Both the position numbers and the translations under genes were made by a program. The notes under the pieces are model-generated. The model was given only the letters and a program-made list of their open reading frames with translations. It was not told the DNA's origin and did no database searches. A stretch of 64,000 bases of DNA from Filobasidium wieringae (Eukaryota > Basidiomycota > Tremellomycetes > Filobasidiales > Filobasidiaceae): assembly GCA_001600055.1 (NCBI GenBank), contig BCIV01000015.1:486448-550447 (forward strand). The letters are read 5' to 3'. Shown piece after piece: positions 11,631 through 24,118 of this stretch. The first letter of the stretch is position 1, and every line of letters begins with the position of its first letter.

Positions 11631-14414
11631 ATGGAAGCTGCAGGTGCGTTTGGACGGACTCAGCCGCTTTTTACAAAATGCTATTCTACCTGACATTGAC
11701 GCATCATACCATCATCCTGCCCTGTCAGATATTGAATTGCCCGACAGGACCGTCGTTCTTACTGAAGAACAACTCGATGACATCCGAACATTGTATGGGA
11801 ACCATGCTGCAGATGGTTCATACTCGCAAATCGGCGCCGATGCCCATTCTAGTAGCGGCAGCTTTCAATCGACCGAACATCGTCAGCACCATGCATTACT
11901 CGACAGCATTGCCAATGCTGTCAGCAGACATCGCCATCAACCTGCACTCTCAATTAGCGGACAATCAGATGTCAACCACCATCGCCGGACCCTTGAGCAA
12001 GATGATTACCAGGATCAATATCCAGACGAGAATGATTCGCGCCAAGCTGGTGGGTTCGATGGCATGGACATGTCCTTGCATCAGGCACATGCTTTGACCT
12101 CGACGAAAGAGGTTCTCACTCCGGCGTCTGAAACCACTGCAACCAACCTGCCCATAGATGATCCCTTACCTGATCACTCCCCGTTCCTGCAAGAATCGCT
12201 GGCGGATATGCAAAACGTTGAACAACTTCGTGCTGAAGTCAAGCGTCTCAAAGAACAGGTTCGACGCTTGGAAACCAGTGATGGCGCTATGGCCGCCGCG
12301 GCAGCTCAGACTCTGGGACAACTTGCTGCGATGACGTTTCCTGGTGGAGGCGCTGTAGAGGGATCCGTCACCGACGGGGAGGCTAGCCTGCAGCCGGTTG
12401 TCAGCACACCATCTAGGAAGCCCAGGCAGAGTAAGAAAGTCGAAACTATGCAGCGCAGTTATGAGGCGGGTTCCGATGATAATCAGCGAAGCTCCAAGCG
12501 ACGGAAGAAGGACGGCGATGAAACGACGAAAACGAGAAGAAACGTGGTACCTACGAGCGATGCAACTGGAAAACGAGTGGTACTCAAAGAGCGAACAGAT
12601 CAGCTAGCTGTACGTGTTCCTCAGACTAAGACCTACAGGCTTCATTGAAGCTCAACTCTTGTTGCTTTCTATTTCTAGAAAGAGATCCGGCGAAAGGTGA
12701 GATCTCTCTCCCAACTTCTTGTATTAGTCAACGTTCTGAGGAAGCGGTGTTATGTTCTCCCATCATAGATGCGATTGAGCTGGGGCCAGACTCCTGAAGA
12801 ATCAGGTGCTCTGCCCGGTCCCGAGGAAGGGGGTCCGGACTGGCTGAAAGGCAATCGTCATCCAGATAATGTAGCGGTTCGTATACAAAACTGACCAACG
12901 CCAGTTTAATCAGCTCACTTTATCTTGACAGTTTCAGGAGCACATAGCAGGACTTGTCCTACATGACCTGCACACGAATGTCAATCCAACTTCGATCCCA
13001 TATACGCAGCAAACGTTTGAGGCCTGTAAAGTGAGCTTAAAAATCATTTGTCGAGTGATGTGCAAACGACTCAAGCACGCTCACGATCAAACCTTAACAG
13101 AGTGCAGCTGGAACCGCCTTCCTGAACTTCGCCAAAAGGTTCGGTGCCCAAATCGACGTTACAGCGAAAGAAAAAGGTGCCAGGGATAACAAGCGAGGCC
13201 GTCGCTGGGCCCGGAAAGACCTCGTAAGCAACAGCATGGCATTTCCTCCAGGATGACATGTGACCGGCTTCATCTATGTTGCAGAAGCAGAAGAAACGTA
13301 CCAAAGCGGTCGCAAGGTTGAATGAAGATATATCTCAGAATATCTTGTAAGTTCGCAGCATAACAGCCAAAGCTTATCGGCCTGCTGAGTTCGAGTTCGG
13401 AGGGTAGACGCATGGATTATATGTCGTCTGAAAATTCATCTGAAGGGGAAGACTCCGACTTGATGCCAGGGGAATGGCAAAGGTTGGCAAATCTGGCGAG
13501 AACAGATAGTGACGGGAGATTCCTTCCTGAAGAAAAGGTACTCGAAGTGAAGACCCCGAGATGGCGAAGCATGGAGGTGAGCGCATACAGAATCTTCCTG
13601 ATAACAAAGCTGACATAGCTTCCTCGTACAGCTTCAGGCTGTATATGATCGTATAGACGCAGCTGCTCAGCAGATCGTTGCAGAGGCTAAAGGTAGAGGC
13701 CATGCTGCTCCTCCATTTTGTCGCTTTAAGTTGGAACCGCTGCGGCAGAAGCGTCCGCCCGGTGACGTCTCAGCTTGGATGTTGGTCGGTGGAGTGCTAC
13801 CCGACGAGTCATCATTGCCATTGCCCAGAAGAGTGAAGATCGGACGGCCTAAAGGTAGACGAAACAAGGTTAGCGAATTGAAGGCAAATCTGTCAGTTCC
13901 CAATCATGCGTCACCCGACATCGGCATGAGAAGGTGCACTAGCAAAAGTTCCATCGGGCAGTACAACGAGGACGTATCAGACCTGCCAACGAATAATGAA
14001 GGGCTTTCGATACATGGGCAGAAGCAAGAACTCGACAACGACGGTCAAGATCCCGGAGAATTACAATCGAGTGATATAGAACATATCAACGAATCGCAAA
14101 ATATCGGGATCGTAGCGCTGCCGACTGCTCATCAATCTGTCATTGATCCGCACATTGAATCTGAAGACAACTCAGTAAACTCGTCATCGATTTCGCCCCT
14201 CACTCGGAATGACCCAGATATGGAACTCGTCAATATGGATATGGTAGACTCGACTCCGGTACCCAATGAAGAGATTGTATCTAACGGAGGACGTACTTAC
14301 GTGTGGTCTGGCACTCAAGAGATGCTTCTAGACGGCGATCATTCACGAGGTACTGATGACCGAGGCCCTGCAATCCAAGAATACCTGATGAGGTTTTCAT
14401 CTGTTCCTGAGTAG
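11631..14414 (+). CDS. Large nuclear-type protein with coiled coil and AT-hook, unknown function
   Basis: Nine exons splice in frame to about 757 residues: 11631-11643, 11729-12609, 12679-12696, 12769-12876, 12932-13030, 13101-13223, 13285-13346, 13390-13576, 13632-14414. The first coding exon is 13 nt and the third is 18 nt (encoding KEIRRK). The protein has a disordered N-terminus, a short leucine-type coiled coil (VEQLRAEVKRLKEQVRRLE), a bipartite-NLS-like basic stretch (SSKRRKKDGDE) and a conserved-looking globular segment over exons 4-7 (WLKGNRHPDNV through GRRWARKDL). Near the end is an AT-hook, KIGRPKGRRNK, followed by an acidic tail. The sequence suggests a chromatin or DNA-binding factor. 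I do not recognise a named family. Confidence 0.75.
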
Positions 14415-14684
14415 ACGTGTAGCGCTGTAGGCATGTATGCATGTACCAGCAGAATTAGCAGTGCGCGATTATACACCCGTAGAAAGCTTCCGTACGGGTC
14501 TCCGCTTTGTCCAAACGAACGATCGTCGGCCTGTCTCTACTACTATTACTACTCCTGCAAAGCTTACATGCTCGAGTCGACAAGGGCTTGCCTTGTCAAC
14601 ACTTTTCAGTGATCACATTGCCATCAATTGTTCATGTGACACTGCCTTGACGAATTGCGAGGAACGCAGCATATCGTTCTGACT

Positions 14685-17549
14685 ATGGGTCCCGTCTCAG
14701 AGCAGAAACAACGCAGGCAGCAACAGTCGTGTGATGGTTGCCGCACCAGGAAGATCCGTTGTTACATCGACTCGGTGGGAAGCAGTTCGAGCACAAGCTG
14801 CAAGCACTGCTCGGATGTTCGGCTTGAATGCACGTATCAATACGTACCGAAGCGTCGAGGACCTCCAGCATTGTAAGTCATTCGACCCCTTGCAACACCA
14901 CCGCTCGTGCAAGGACGAACTGGCTGCACAAACAGGTACACCAAGCGACTTGAAGATGCAAAGACCATGAAGCGTATCTCTGTAGAAGCGGCGAGCCTCG
15001 ACTCCACGAGTATGAGCGAAAGACGAAATTTGGCAGATCACTCTAGGGAGACCGTATGCACACTACCACGATAATGACTTGTTGATCGTGGAGACCGATT
15101 GCTTATCCGCACATTTTGGTATAGGAACCCTTACCACCAAACAGTCACAAGCTATCGACGGAAAACTATCCAGATAGCCACTCCGGAATTTTCCCTACAA
15201 CGGAGACGTTCTACCCATCCGCTACAGGAGCCGCACACTCGACCAAGTCAAGCACTTCTGGGGATGGTTACACAAAAGAACCTTCTACTCCTGCTCGTCG
15301 CCTTTTGCATCCTCACGGAATACAATCCAGATCTGTACACACGCTACGGTCGGAGACCCTGGGACAAATAGGCAAAAGCGAACTCCAAGCCAAGACTAGC
15401 TCTGCCACCAGCAATTACTCTCTAGCTTCTAGCATCGCTACTCTACTGAATCCAAGCCCACCTTCTCAATCATCCATCTCCCCCAATTATTGCCAAACGG
15501 ATAGTGCTATCGATCGAGTCCTGCCTCGACCTTTACTCTACCTGATCATAGGACTGTTCAAGGATTTCGTTTATCCGCTGACTCCCTGTGTGCATGTCCC
15601 CACCTTATATCAAGATCTAGCCAGACGCAGGGAGCTGGAGTATGACCAATCGGAATGGACAGCCTTGGTATTCGCAATAGTGATGAGCACCTTGGTTCAG
15701 GTCCCAAGAGCATTCGTACCTTTGAGCCGTAGTGAAGTTTCAGCTTTGGCGGAAAGATGCCTATTTGAGACCCGACAATGGAGTATGTCCGGTTACTCTG
15801 ACAATTTGACAGTGAATGCTGGTAAGAGCCACATGCTCCTACTCATCGTGTGTTCCTACGGCCCCTAAGCTCACTGCTTCCCTTGTGATAGTGGTCATCT
15901 GCTTTTTCAGGGCGTAGGTCCATTCCCGTCGAGATCTCCCTCTCAGATTCAGAATCTTATGCCAGTAATCGACCCAGAGTTTACACGTATGTTCGAGATC
16001 GAGGCGCGGCGTCATGTCACACTGCCTTGCTAGAAGCTCAAGCGCTCGCTACCGTTTTGAAATTACACGACGAAGAAGTAAGCTGTTCATTTCGCTGCTT
16101 TGGTCGGTGTCGATTTCCAGCGAGAGCTAAGTTCAGCAAATCCTTATTTAGAGTTATATCTACCTCGGTAAGCGACGTAACTCGCTTCCGAAAGCCAACA
16201 AGCTAATGCGATTATCATAACAGGCCCAATCGAAAGGGAAGTACGGCGGAGAACGTATTTCCTTCTGTTTTGTGCCGATAAGTCGGAATGCGTCTTGCTT
16301 GGACGCCCAATAAAGATGCCAGAGGAAGACTGCTATGCCTTACGATTACCGGAAGAACTGTCAGTCCGGCTGACGACCATCGTGAAGTGACTCTGCTTGA
16401 CTAGCTGATACATTTCTGATAGTGATGATGAATACATCACCCAGTCACGATATCTGCAGCAACCTCCGGGACAGACTAGCCTAATCACGGGGTTCAACGC
16501 TGCTATTCGAATATATTGTCGTCAGTATAGCTTGCTATCAGAAGTATACCAGAAAATTTGATTATTTGGTCTTGCAGTTATCGGTCGTATCATGACAAAA
16601 TGGCGAAATTTTAAAAGGAACAAGCCGTCGGTAACAAAGTTGCACCTCGATATCTTGGACGTTCAGGATATGCTTGAGGAAGTGATGGGTCTTTTGGGAG
16701 AATGCCCACCGGAACTAGCATTAAAGGGTGGGATGGATTCAAGGGTGCAAAGGTAAAGTACATACATTTGACGAAGCTCAAACGATACTAAGCGTCACAA
16801 TCATTTCACTTCAGCCCAAACGCAGCTTTCGCGAAGAACGCAGAACAAGTGCTACAAGAATTGTTCTTTGATCCATCTGCTAATCGGGAATACGCTCGTG
16901 ATGCGTATCTGGTTCAAGCGGGAAATATATATGTCAATCAGGCAAGTTGCATAAACACATTTGGAGGGATGCATAACATATTCACCAGTTATAGTCGGTT
17001 CTTAGCAACTCGCACGCTTTGTCCTGCTACAATACCAATATGACCTTCTGGTCTACAGTACCGAACTTTCAGTAACATCTGAAAGGTCTGAAGCAAACGA
17101 CATGATACCGAATCAATCGTTGGATCACCTACCGCCAGACCTGGTCCCCCCCGAACGAAGTATGGATAAGACGGGATATGACTGGTCTATATCAACCGAA
17201 TTAGCTAGCACTCAGGAAACATTGTTCTATGATCTGCTTACAGTACTGCACAGGTAAGTTTGCTAAGTTTCGATCAAATTTCCCAGCCTCATCTAATTCT
17301 GCTTCACACACCTACAGTATACCGATACAATGTATCGCTGTTAACGGACCGTCACTTGTCAATTCCGTTAGATATGTAGCATCTGCCCTGCTCGATCGGG
17401 TTGCCCTGACGAACGACTTGGAGAGTAGTATACCGGACACAAGCAAAGAACAGAACGCAAGCGTCTTCCGGGCTCAAGGCTATCTTATCGACTTTCTTAG
17501 CATCTTATCCGAGATCGAAAAGCACTACTCTTGGGATGATTTAACATGA
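14685..17549 (+). CDS. Zn(II)2Cys6 fungal transcription factor
   Basis: The first exon (14685-14872) encodes a complete binuclear zinc cluster, CDGCRTRKIRC then CKHC then a last Cys six residues on, with an unusually long middle loop (12 residues). Basic KRRGPP follows. Exon 2 (from 14936) gives the linker YTKRLEDAK typical of the dimerisation region. The fungal-specific transcription factor middle homology region begins near 15490 (LYLIIGLFKDFVYPLTPC) and runs over several short exons to SEIEKHYSWDDL and the stop at 17549. Introns between 15810 and 17310 were not all fixed. The class acts in the nucleus on CGG-type half-sites; the target genes cannot be told from sequence. It lies 418 bp upstream of the chitin synthase on the same strand. 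Confidence 0.85.
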
Positions 17550-17967
17550 CATCGCTAGGGGCATACGATGCTTTGAAATGGACGGCGATCTTGCTCGGTA
17601 TATGAAACATGTGTGTATATGTATCACAACAGTAAATCTTCAATCTATATTAGCTTTGTCGAACCATTTCAGACGTTATCAACGGACCAAAAGCCTCGCG
17701 CTCAACTCAAATCCGCGAGCGTCAGATGCCAGATTCACATAATAAACACAGCATTGGCGCGTACTTGTTCATCAGATCAGTATTGTTCATGACCTCTTTT
17801 CGATATGATCACAATGCTCGACGTCGAGCACTACTCAGCTACAGATCAGTAGGGTTTAGTAAAGGCATATTCTCTGTCCCCGAGCTACATAAGGACACCA
17901 CGATCACCACCAGATCACCTGAATCAGCGGTCTCATTCGCTTTCTTATAGACTCGAGCATCGAATCC
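17550..17967 (+). promoter_or_regulatory. Spacer between the transcription factor and chitin synthase genes
   Basis: This 418-bp spacer should hold the terminator of the zinc-cluster gene and the promoter of the chitin synthase. I see AT-rich sequence around 17600-17680 and no clear TATA box or repeated motif. Confidence 0.4.
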
Positions 17968-20900
17968 ATGGCATATCCACCCCCACCTCCTCGTCCTCCG
18001 GGCGATCATACTGTGAGATAGTAAACGTATAGCGAAGGTATGCCCCACTAGCTGACATTTGTCGACCTTCCAGTATGGACACGACCCGTTCAGTGAAGAT
18101 CACCAATACAGCCAATATGATCCTGATCCTGCGTACAACGGCGGTATGGACCCATATCAGCAAAATGATGCAGCTCGACGATACGGATCGAGTCCAGCTC
18201 CAGACCCTAACGATCTTCGCCCCTCGTATATCGGGCCATCTCCAGCGCCTATGGAACTACATCCGAATAGAACCGGAGCTAGTTATGATCATTTGCAGAG
18301 ATATGCATCGCCTAATCAGTCTGCACCACCGGTTAACCAATGGAACATGCCGCCCGTAATCAGCAACGCACCGACTATAGGATCACCAGGGGGTATTTAC
18401 ATGCCAGACCCAAGACTATCATCACCCCCTCCACTCCTGCACCATTCGAGTTCTCAACAATCGGGTCTACTCATAGATGGCCAGGCCCAGAATATGTACA
18501 CGATTCCGTCGCGCCCATACTCCCCATTCCAGCACAACTCCCATGATGGGAGAATTACGCCTGGAGCTGACCTAGCCGACGAACCATTGCTCCACCGCCA
18601 AGACACTGGCGACGGGCGATATGGAAATGCTTTCAACGGTAGTTCGGGGTTAGAAAATGGACATCAGGGCACTAATTTTGACGAGCCTGTTACCATGCGT
18701 TACGGGCCTGCCCCTGATAGGATGCTGAGGAGACATAAAACAACGAAGCGTGTCCAGTAGGTCGCCAGGAACGCCTTAAAACGAAGTGACAGTCGGGGTT
18801 GTAACGCGTTTTCTTGCGAGCAGACTGTTCCGGGGCAACTTGGTACTTGAGTGTCCAGTGCCATCGGCGTTGTTGGATCTATGTCCGATTGCCCACCGGA
18901 AAGAGCAAGAGTTCTCTTTGATGAGGTACACAGCGGTAACCTCACAGCCGGATGACTTCATGGTAACCACGCACACCCCGAGCCTTAAAGAACACCCACT
19001 AAACCTCTGTACGCCTTTAGTCAGAACAGTACACTTTGCGCCAGAAACAACTGTACGAGCCCACTAGGAAGACAGAAATCTTCATCGTTATAACGATGTA
19101 CAACGCAAGTTTCGATCTCCGCTTTAAAATAACATTAGGCTAGCGCTAAGGCGCTGTTGAATGCTGAACATAGGAAGATGATATACTCTTCGCTCGAACG
19201 ATGCGGGGAGTCATGGCAAATATCGCTCATCTCAACGAAAGGGAGAGAAGTCCTATATGGAAAGACGACGGTTGGAAAAAGGTTTGTCATTTGCGCTGCT
19301 GTAGGCGCAGATAGGTCTCATGGCTTCTCTATCACCGTTGCAGGTGGTTGTGTGCATCGTAGTGGATGGGAGAAAAGTCTTCAATCCTAGAACAAGAGCG
19401 ATGCTGGCAGCGTTGGGTGTGTATCAAGAAGGTGTCGCTAAAAATGTAGTCAACGGCAAACCAGTCGTAAGTGTCGACATTGCCTTAACATCGCGTTCAA
19501 GATGCTGACAAACGAGCAGACCGCCCATGTGTACGAGTACACGACGCAACGTGAGTCAAAGGTCCTCACCAATAAGCGGTCTGTGATTTAGACCCTCTTC
19601 CGTGCAGTCCACATCAATTCTAAGCTACAAGTCGTTCCTGGTAAGAAATGGGCACCTGTACAGATCATTCTATGTGTCAAGGTAAGCAGATCGAGCTTGG
19701 ACCTTTTCGTCCGCATACCTGATTTATCGGAAAACAGGAAAACAATGGAAAGAAAATCAACAGTCATCGATGGTTCTTCAAGTAAGCAGTTCCAGACAAG
19801 GCAAACTAAAATAAAGAAATACGTTGCTGACAGCACCACCGCAGCGCATTCGGTCCCATCTTGCAGCCCAAGTAAGTCTATCAGCAACACGATCGACGAA
19901 CCATCGCTGAGTACTCGCTCGAAACAGTGTCTGTGTACTTCTAGATGTTGGCACAGATCCCGCACCGACTTCCATCTATCATCTATGGAAGACCTTCGAC
20001 TTAAAGCCTAATTGCGGAGGTGCATGTGGGGAAATTGTAGCGTTGAAGGGGAAATACTGGAAGAATCTGCTGAATCCTCTTGTGGCAGCTCAGAATTGTC
20101 GGTGGCATCATCAGCATTCCATCTCTGCTAATCACTGACAAGTCTGACTACCATAGTCGAGTATAAACTCAGTAATATCCTAGACAAGCCACTGGAGTCG
20201 GCTTTCGGGTAAGTCTTAGGTACCCGTGACGTTGTTGTCCCTTTTCTAAACGAGCTACATTGTCCCAGTTACATTACTGTACTGTAAGTATTATCGTGTG
20301 CTCTGTCTGGGCTGGATTTGACTTCGTCGACCAATTTACAGGCCAGGTGCTTTTTCAGCCTATCGCTACAAAGCCTTGGAGAACGATGCGTCTGGAAACG
20401 GCCCGCTTAAGCAATATTTCTTGGGAGAGACCATGCATGGTGCCGATGCAGGCATCTTGTAAGGTTTAGGTGATGATAGTAGCTCGAACACATACTAAAC
20501 ACCTGCTTTCAATAGTACTGCAAATATGTATCTGGCTGAGGGTATGTTTCGTTCTGCGTTCTCTTCTTCCAGTTCTGCGATTGACTGACCCCGTTACAGA
20601 TCGGATTCTCTGCTGGGAACTTGTTTCGAAACGAAACAGCAACTGGATTCTGCACTATGTGAAATCTGCCAGTGCCATCACTGATGTTCCGGACGGGGTG
20701 ATTAAGCAAAGCGACTCTGTGGAATAGGTCGCACCAATTGATGTTAGGATCGCCCTGTCTCCCTTTTCTTAGGTCCCCGAATTAGTTGCACAACGACGGC
20801 GCTGGCTGAACGGTTCGTTCTTCGCCGCAATTCACTCCATCGTTCACTTCGGCTATATATACAGATCTTCGTACGTATCTCTCTGGCATGTTTGCTGGGT

Positions 20901-22568
20901 TCGCAAGCTCATATCGAATCCCCCGCTCAGGCATTCATTCGGTCGAAAACTGTTCTTGCACATCGAACTGCTCTACCGTTAGTATGGATACAAACCGTAT
21001 CAAACGAGGTGCTGATATGGGAAGACTACCATGTAGAGACTTTCAACATCGTCTTCGCTTGGTTTTCAATCGTAAGAGGCTTAGTCTCACTGGTCACAAA
21101 CTCGTCAAGCTGAATCCTCCTTTTACACAGGGAAATTACTATATCGCGTTTGTAAGCCGGCTAGTATTAAACTGATTCCTCAGCATGCCTGATCTAATGT
21201 CGCACTCGCGAAGTTTGTACTGGCTCAATCCCTAGAGGAATACGGCACATTTTTCAAGTACATCCGTTACCCATTGAACTACATCTATCTGGCACTTCTC
21301 ATCATGTGCTTCCTGATGTCTATGGGGAATCGTCCTGCTGGGTTAGTGATCATGCGCTCAAGAAAGCTTCATGGATTGCTAAATGATCGATTGCGAAAAA
21401 AAGGTCGAAAGTTGCTTATACGACGGCGATGGTCGGTTTCGCAGTGATCACAGGGTATATGATTTTTGCTGCAGGTAAGGCTTCTTCTCAACGCAGGTAT
21501 GCACGACTTGACCACCATTGCTGCATCCCAGTTTGGCTTGCCGTGAAGGGTATCCAATCGATCTCAGCTGATGGTGCAGTCGAAGCGGACGAAATCCTGA
21601 AGAACAGTACTTTCAGGAATATAGTGCTGTCCTTAGCAGTAACTTATGGACTATATATCGTCTCCTCCATCCTAGCCTTTGATCCATGGCACATGGGTAA
21701 GAGATAGAGTGGTCAATCGACCCAGGAGGCCACACGCTGATTGTGATTGTCCCAGTCACCTCTTTCATACAGTATCTTTTCGTAAGCCCTCTTAGTTCTC
21801 TATGTGAGGTCATGTGTCGACTCTAACACTATTCCAAAGCTCGCCCCATCATACATCAACGTACTCAAGTAAGTTTACACGCGCTCCTGAGAGCTGTTCA
21901 AGGCTCACGTCTCGTTGATGTTGCAGTGTATACGCGTTCAGTAACGTTCACGATGTTTCGTGGGGAACCAAGGGTTCTGATACAGTATCCCTGGACCTTG
22001 GAACAGCAGCTAGTGGTAAAGGAGCTAAGAAAGATGAAGTCATCTTGGCCGTTCCTACGGAGGAAAAGGACATTAACGCCCTTTACGCTGACGAGCTAAG
22101 ACTGCTTGCTGAACCTGTACCTGTGATCAAACCTACAAGATCTGCCACGCAGAAGCAGGAAGATTACTACAAGGCAAGTTTCTGCCAAATTTTCTACTAA
22201 TGAGAGAATTTATAACCAGTAGCTCAAACAGACGTTCCGAACTAACGTTCTGATGGCCTGGGTCTTCTCAAACGGGGCGCTTTGCGCCGGTATCCTGTAA
22301 GTCAAGAGAATACCATATCTCTACCAATACGGTCAGATCTCTACTTAGAGACTTTTCTTCGAGGTACAGTACTACTAGTAAGGCGGGGAACCCGACTTCC
22401 CAGACTTACATGGGATTCTTACTGTATTCTGTGGCCGGTCTTGCTGGTAAGGTCGCTTCCCCGCTTGTCGCGAGACCTTTCACTTAACGCTACTGGACCC
22501 CTTCGATAGCATTCAGATTCTTAGGCGCTACTTACTACCTTATCTTGAGATTGTTTCAAAGGGAATGA
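17968..22568 (+). CDS. Chitin synthase, division 1 (class I-III type)
   Basis: The start [15 protein letters not shown] (17968) is spliced to [12 protein letters not shown] and opens a Pro/Ser/Gln-rich cytosolic N-terminus of about 230 residues. It contains the chitin synthase N-terminal module and the GT2 catalytic core: [51 protein letters not shown] and QRRRWLNGS, the last being the signature needed for processive N-acetylglucosamine transfer from UDP-GlcNAc. Multiple membrane segments follow (for example [18 protein letters not shown] and [19 protein letters not shown]), ending LRLFQRE. There is no myosin head and no N-terminal membrane cluster, which separates it from division 2. About 20 short introns are present. 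The enzyme acts at the plasma membrane in cell-wall or septum synthesis. The exact class was not decided. Confidence 0.93.
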
Positions 22569-22791
22569 GTTGTATCCAGCCATATATGGCTTGAAAGGTG
22601 CTGAGCTATACCGAGATAAGAGATATGCTTCCGGCGCGGTCCGGTCGCCGATTTGTGCGGACCCTGATCAGGATGCGATCAGGTATCAATTGCTAAGTCG
22701 CAAATTGAGCATTTACAGATGATTGCAGATGTCAGCATATACAGCATATGTGGTGTGAGAATCGTTTCGGACAACACTCTACGTCTTCACG

Positions 22792-23477
22792 ATGGCACAG
22801 GTTCCTACTCTGTCTTCCATATCATCGGATATCTCCCAGCTGGACAGCTTCCTCTCTTTGCTACTAGAACCCTCTGCCACTCTACACCAGATACTCGTTC
22901 CAACAATTTTCAGTCAGCTACAGAGAGATGATCCGACCACCTACTCATCAATTCTCGACCAATGCTCGACATTTGTCCGCTCATGGGACGCCGCATCGAA
23001 GGAAGGTTTAATAGCTGGTCATCCACTGATCGGGGAAGTGAAGGGGTTGAGCGAGCTAAGCAGTAAAGAGCAAGGAAATGATAAGAGAACACCAGAAGCC
23101 GTCCTACGCAGGTGAGTAACGAGCCTGGTGGTTCGGGATTGAGAAGCTCATCGAATCTACATTCGACCAGGCTGGCTCACTTAAATCGACTTTATACTGC
23201 TATATACCCGCCATTGCCTTACATTACGTTCGTGGCCGGCCGGCCGCGAAGTGCCATAGTTACAGAAATGGAGACGCACCTCGGTTTGACTCCTACACCG
23301 GTACCCCTGAGTCTGGGCCACAGGGATCTTCTCGAAAGACCGGATATCGATAGCACCGAGGTACAAGCGAAGATTCACGAACGCTATGGTCCTCAGTGGA
23401 ACGCAGAACTTGATCGAGCTGTTGAAGCGGTCTGGAAGATCAGTCGTGCGAGATTAGCAGCTTTGAATGTGGATTGA
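22792..23477 (+). CDS. OHCU decarboxylase (ureidoimidazoline decarboxylase)
   Basis: Two exons (22792-23111, 23171-23477) splice in frame to 208 residues, the usual family length. Features seen are FAxS-type helices at the N-terminus, the catalytic-His region GHPLIG, and the long motif LNRLYTAIYPPLPYITFVAGR followed by RSAI, matching the N-x-x-Y-x-x-x-F-P-F-V-x-x-x-x-G signature. The enzyme converts 2-oxo-4-hydroxy-4-carboxy-5-ureidoimidazoline to S-allantoin, the last step after urate oxidase and HIU hydrolase, allowing purines to serve as nitrogen source. It is probably peroxisomal or cytosolic; no clear PTS1 is seen (it ends ALNVD). Confidence 0.85.
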
Positions 23478-23545
23478 AGTTTGTCCATCCAAGACGTTGA
23501 AAATACATATGCGGTGATCACGGTCTCTCATCGTCTTTCCTGATC

Positions 23546-23960
23546 TTAGAAACACGGGCAGAGCTTTCGACCAACAACCGTATCCTTTCCTTTTGCGTTT
23601 GATCTAATATCCTCTATTTTCTGCCCTTCTGTCAGCCTGGTGGTATGCGTCTGCTCAGATTTTGCTTGTTGTAGCAGGTATGGGGCAACCGAAATATGCA
23701 GAGGCACAGCCTTCCTACCTGGAATTTCTAAAGACAAATTGAGGGTATAGCTGTGTAGAACCGATGACCGGTTCCTTGGGAATGGCGTGTAGCGGCGTAT
23801 GTTGAGATAAATTCTCAGCTTCCAAGAATTCCTGTAGTACCCTTGTGCAAACTTGATGTGGCAGCTTCTTACAGCGGGGCGATTCGGTATACTTTACTTT
23901 GGGCTAAATGATAACCGGTGGCGTTATAGGAGTGAAGAGGTAACGATTCCAGACGAGATC
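23546..23960 (-). CDS. Possible small gene, unknown
   Basis: On the minus strand two overlapping frames are open for over 60 codons. One reads through LPHQVCTRVLQEFLEAENLS and YPQFVFRNSR. The other ends GRKLCPCF at 23546. A TATATATA run at 23960-23978 lies just upstream on this strand. I could not find a convincing ATG or splice pattern joining the parts. It may be a short gene between the OHCU decarboxylase and the Derlin, or part of the Derlin 3' region. I do not recognise a family. Confidence 0.25.
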
Positions 23961-24118
23961 TATATATATGTATATATAAGTGCAGAACATGCTGAACGAG
24001 CACAAACCCTGAAGACAAGGGGTCCCTGAGATAAAACACAGATTTCGCAGCCTTCGAGTCCGCGATGATTTCAACTGTGCCGAGCCATTCCCTGGCATTA
24101 GCGCACCCAAATGGCTTC

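Noticed and set aside
12398..12607. Alternative frame (EETWYLRAMQLENEWYSKSEQ) in the AT-hook gene
   Set aside because: It looks helical, but the other frame joins in phase to exons on both sides with good splice sites, while this one ends without a usable junction.
23961..23978. TATATATATGTATATATA run as a telomere-like or origin repeat
   Set aside because: Only about 18 bp and isolated; at most a TATA-like element.
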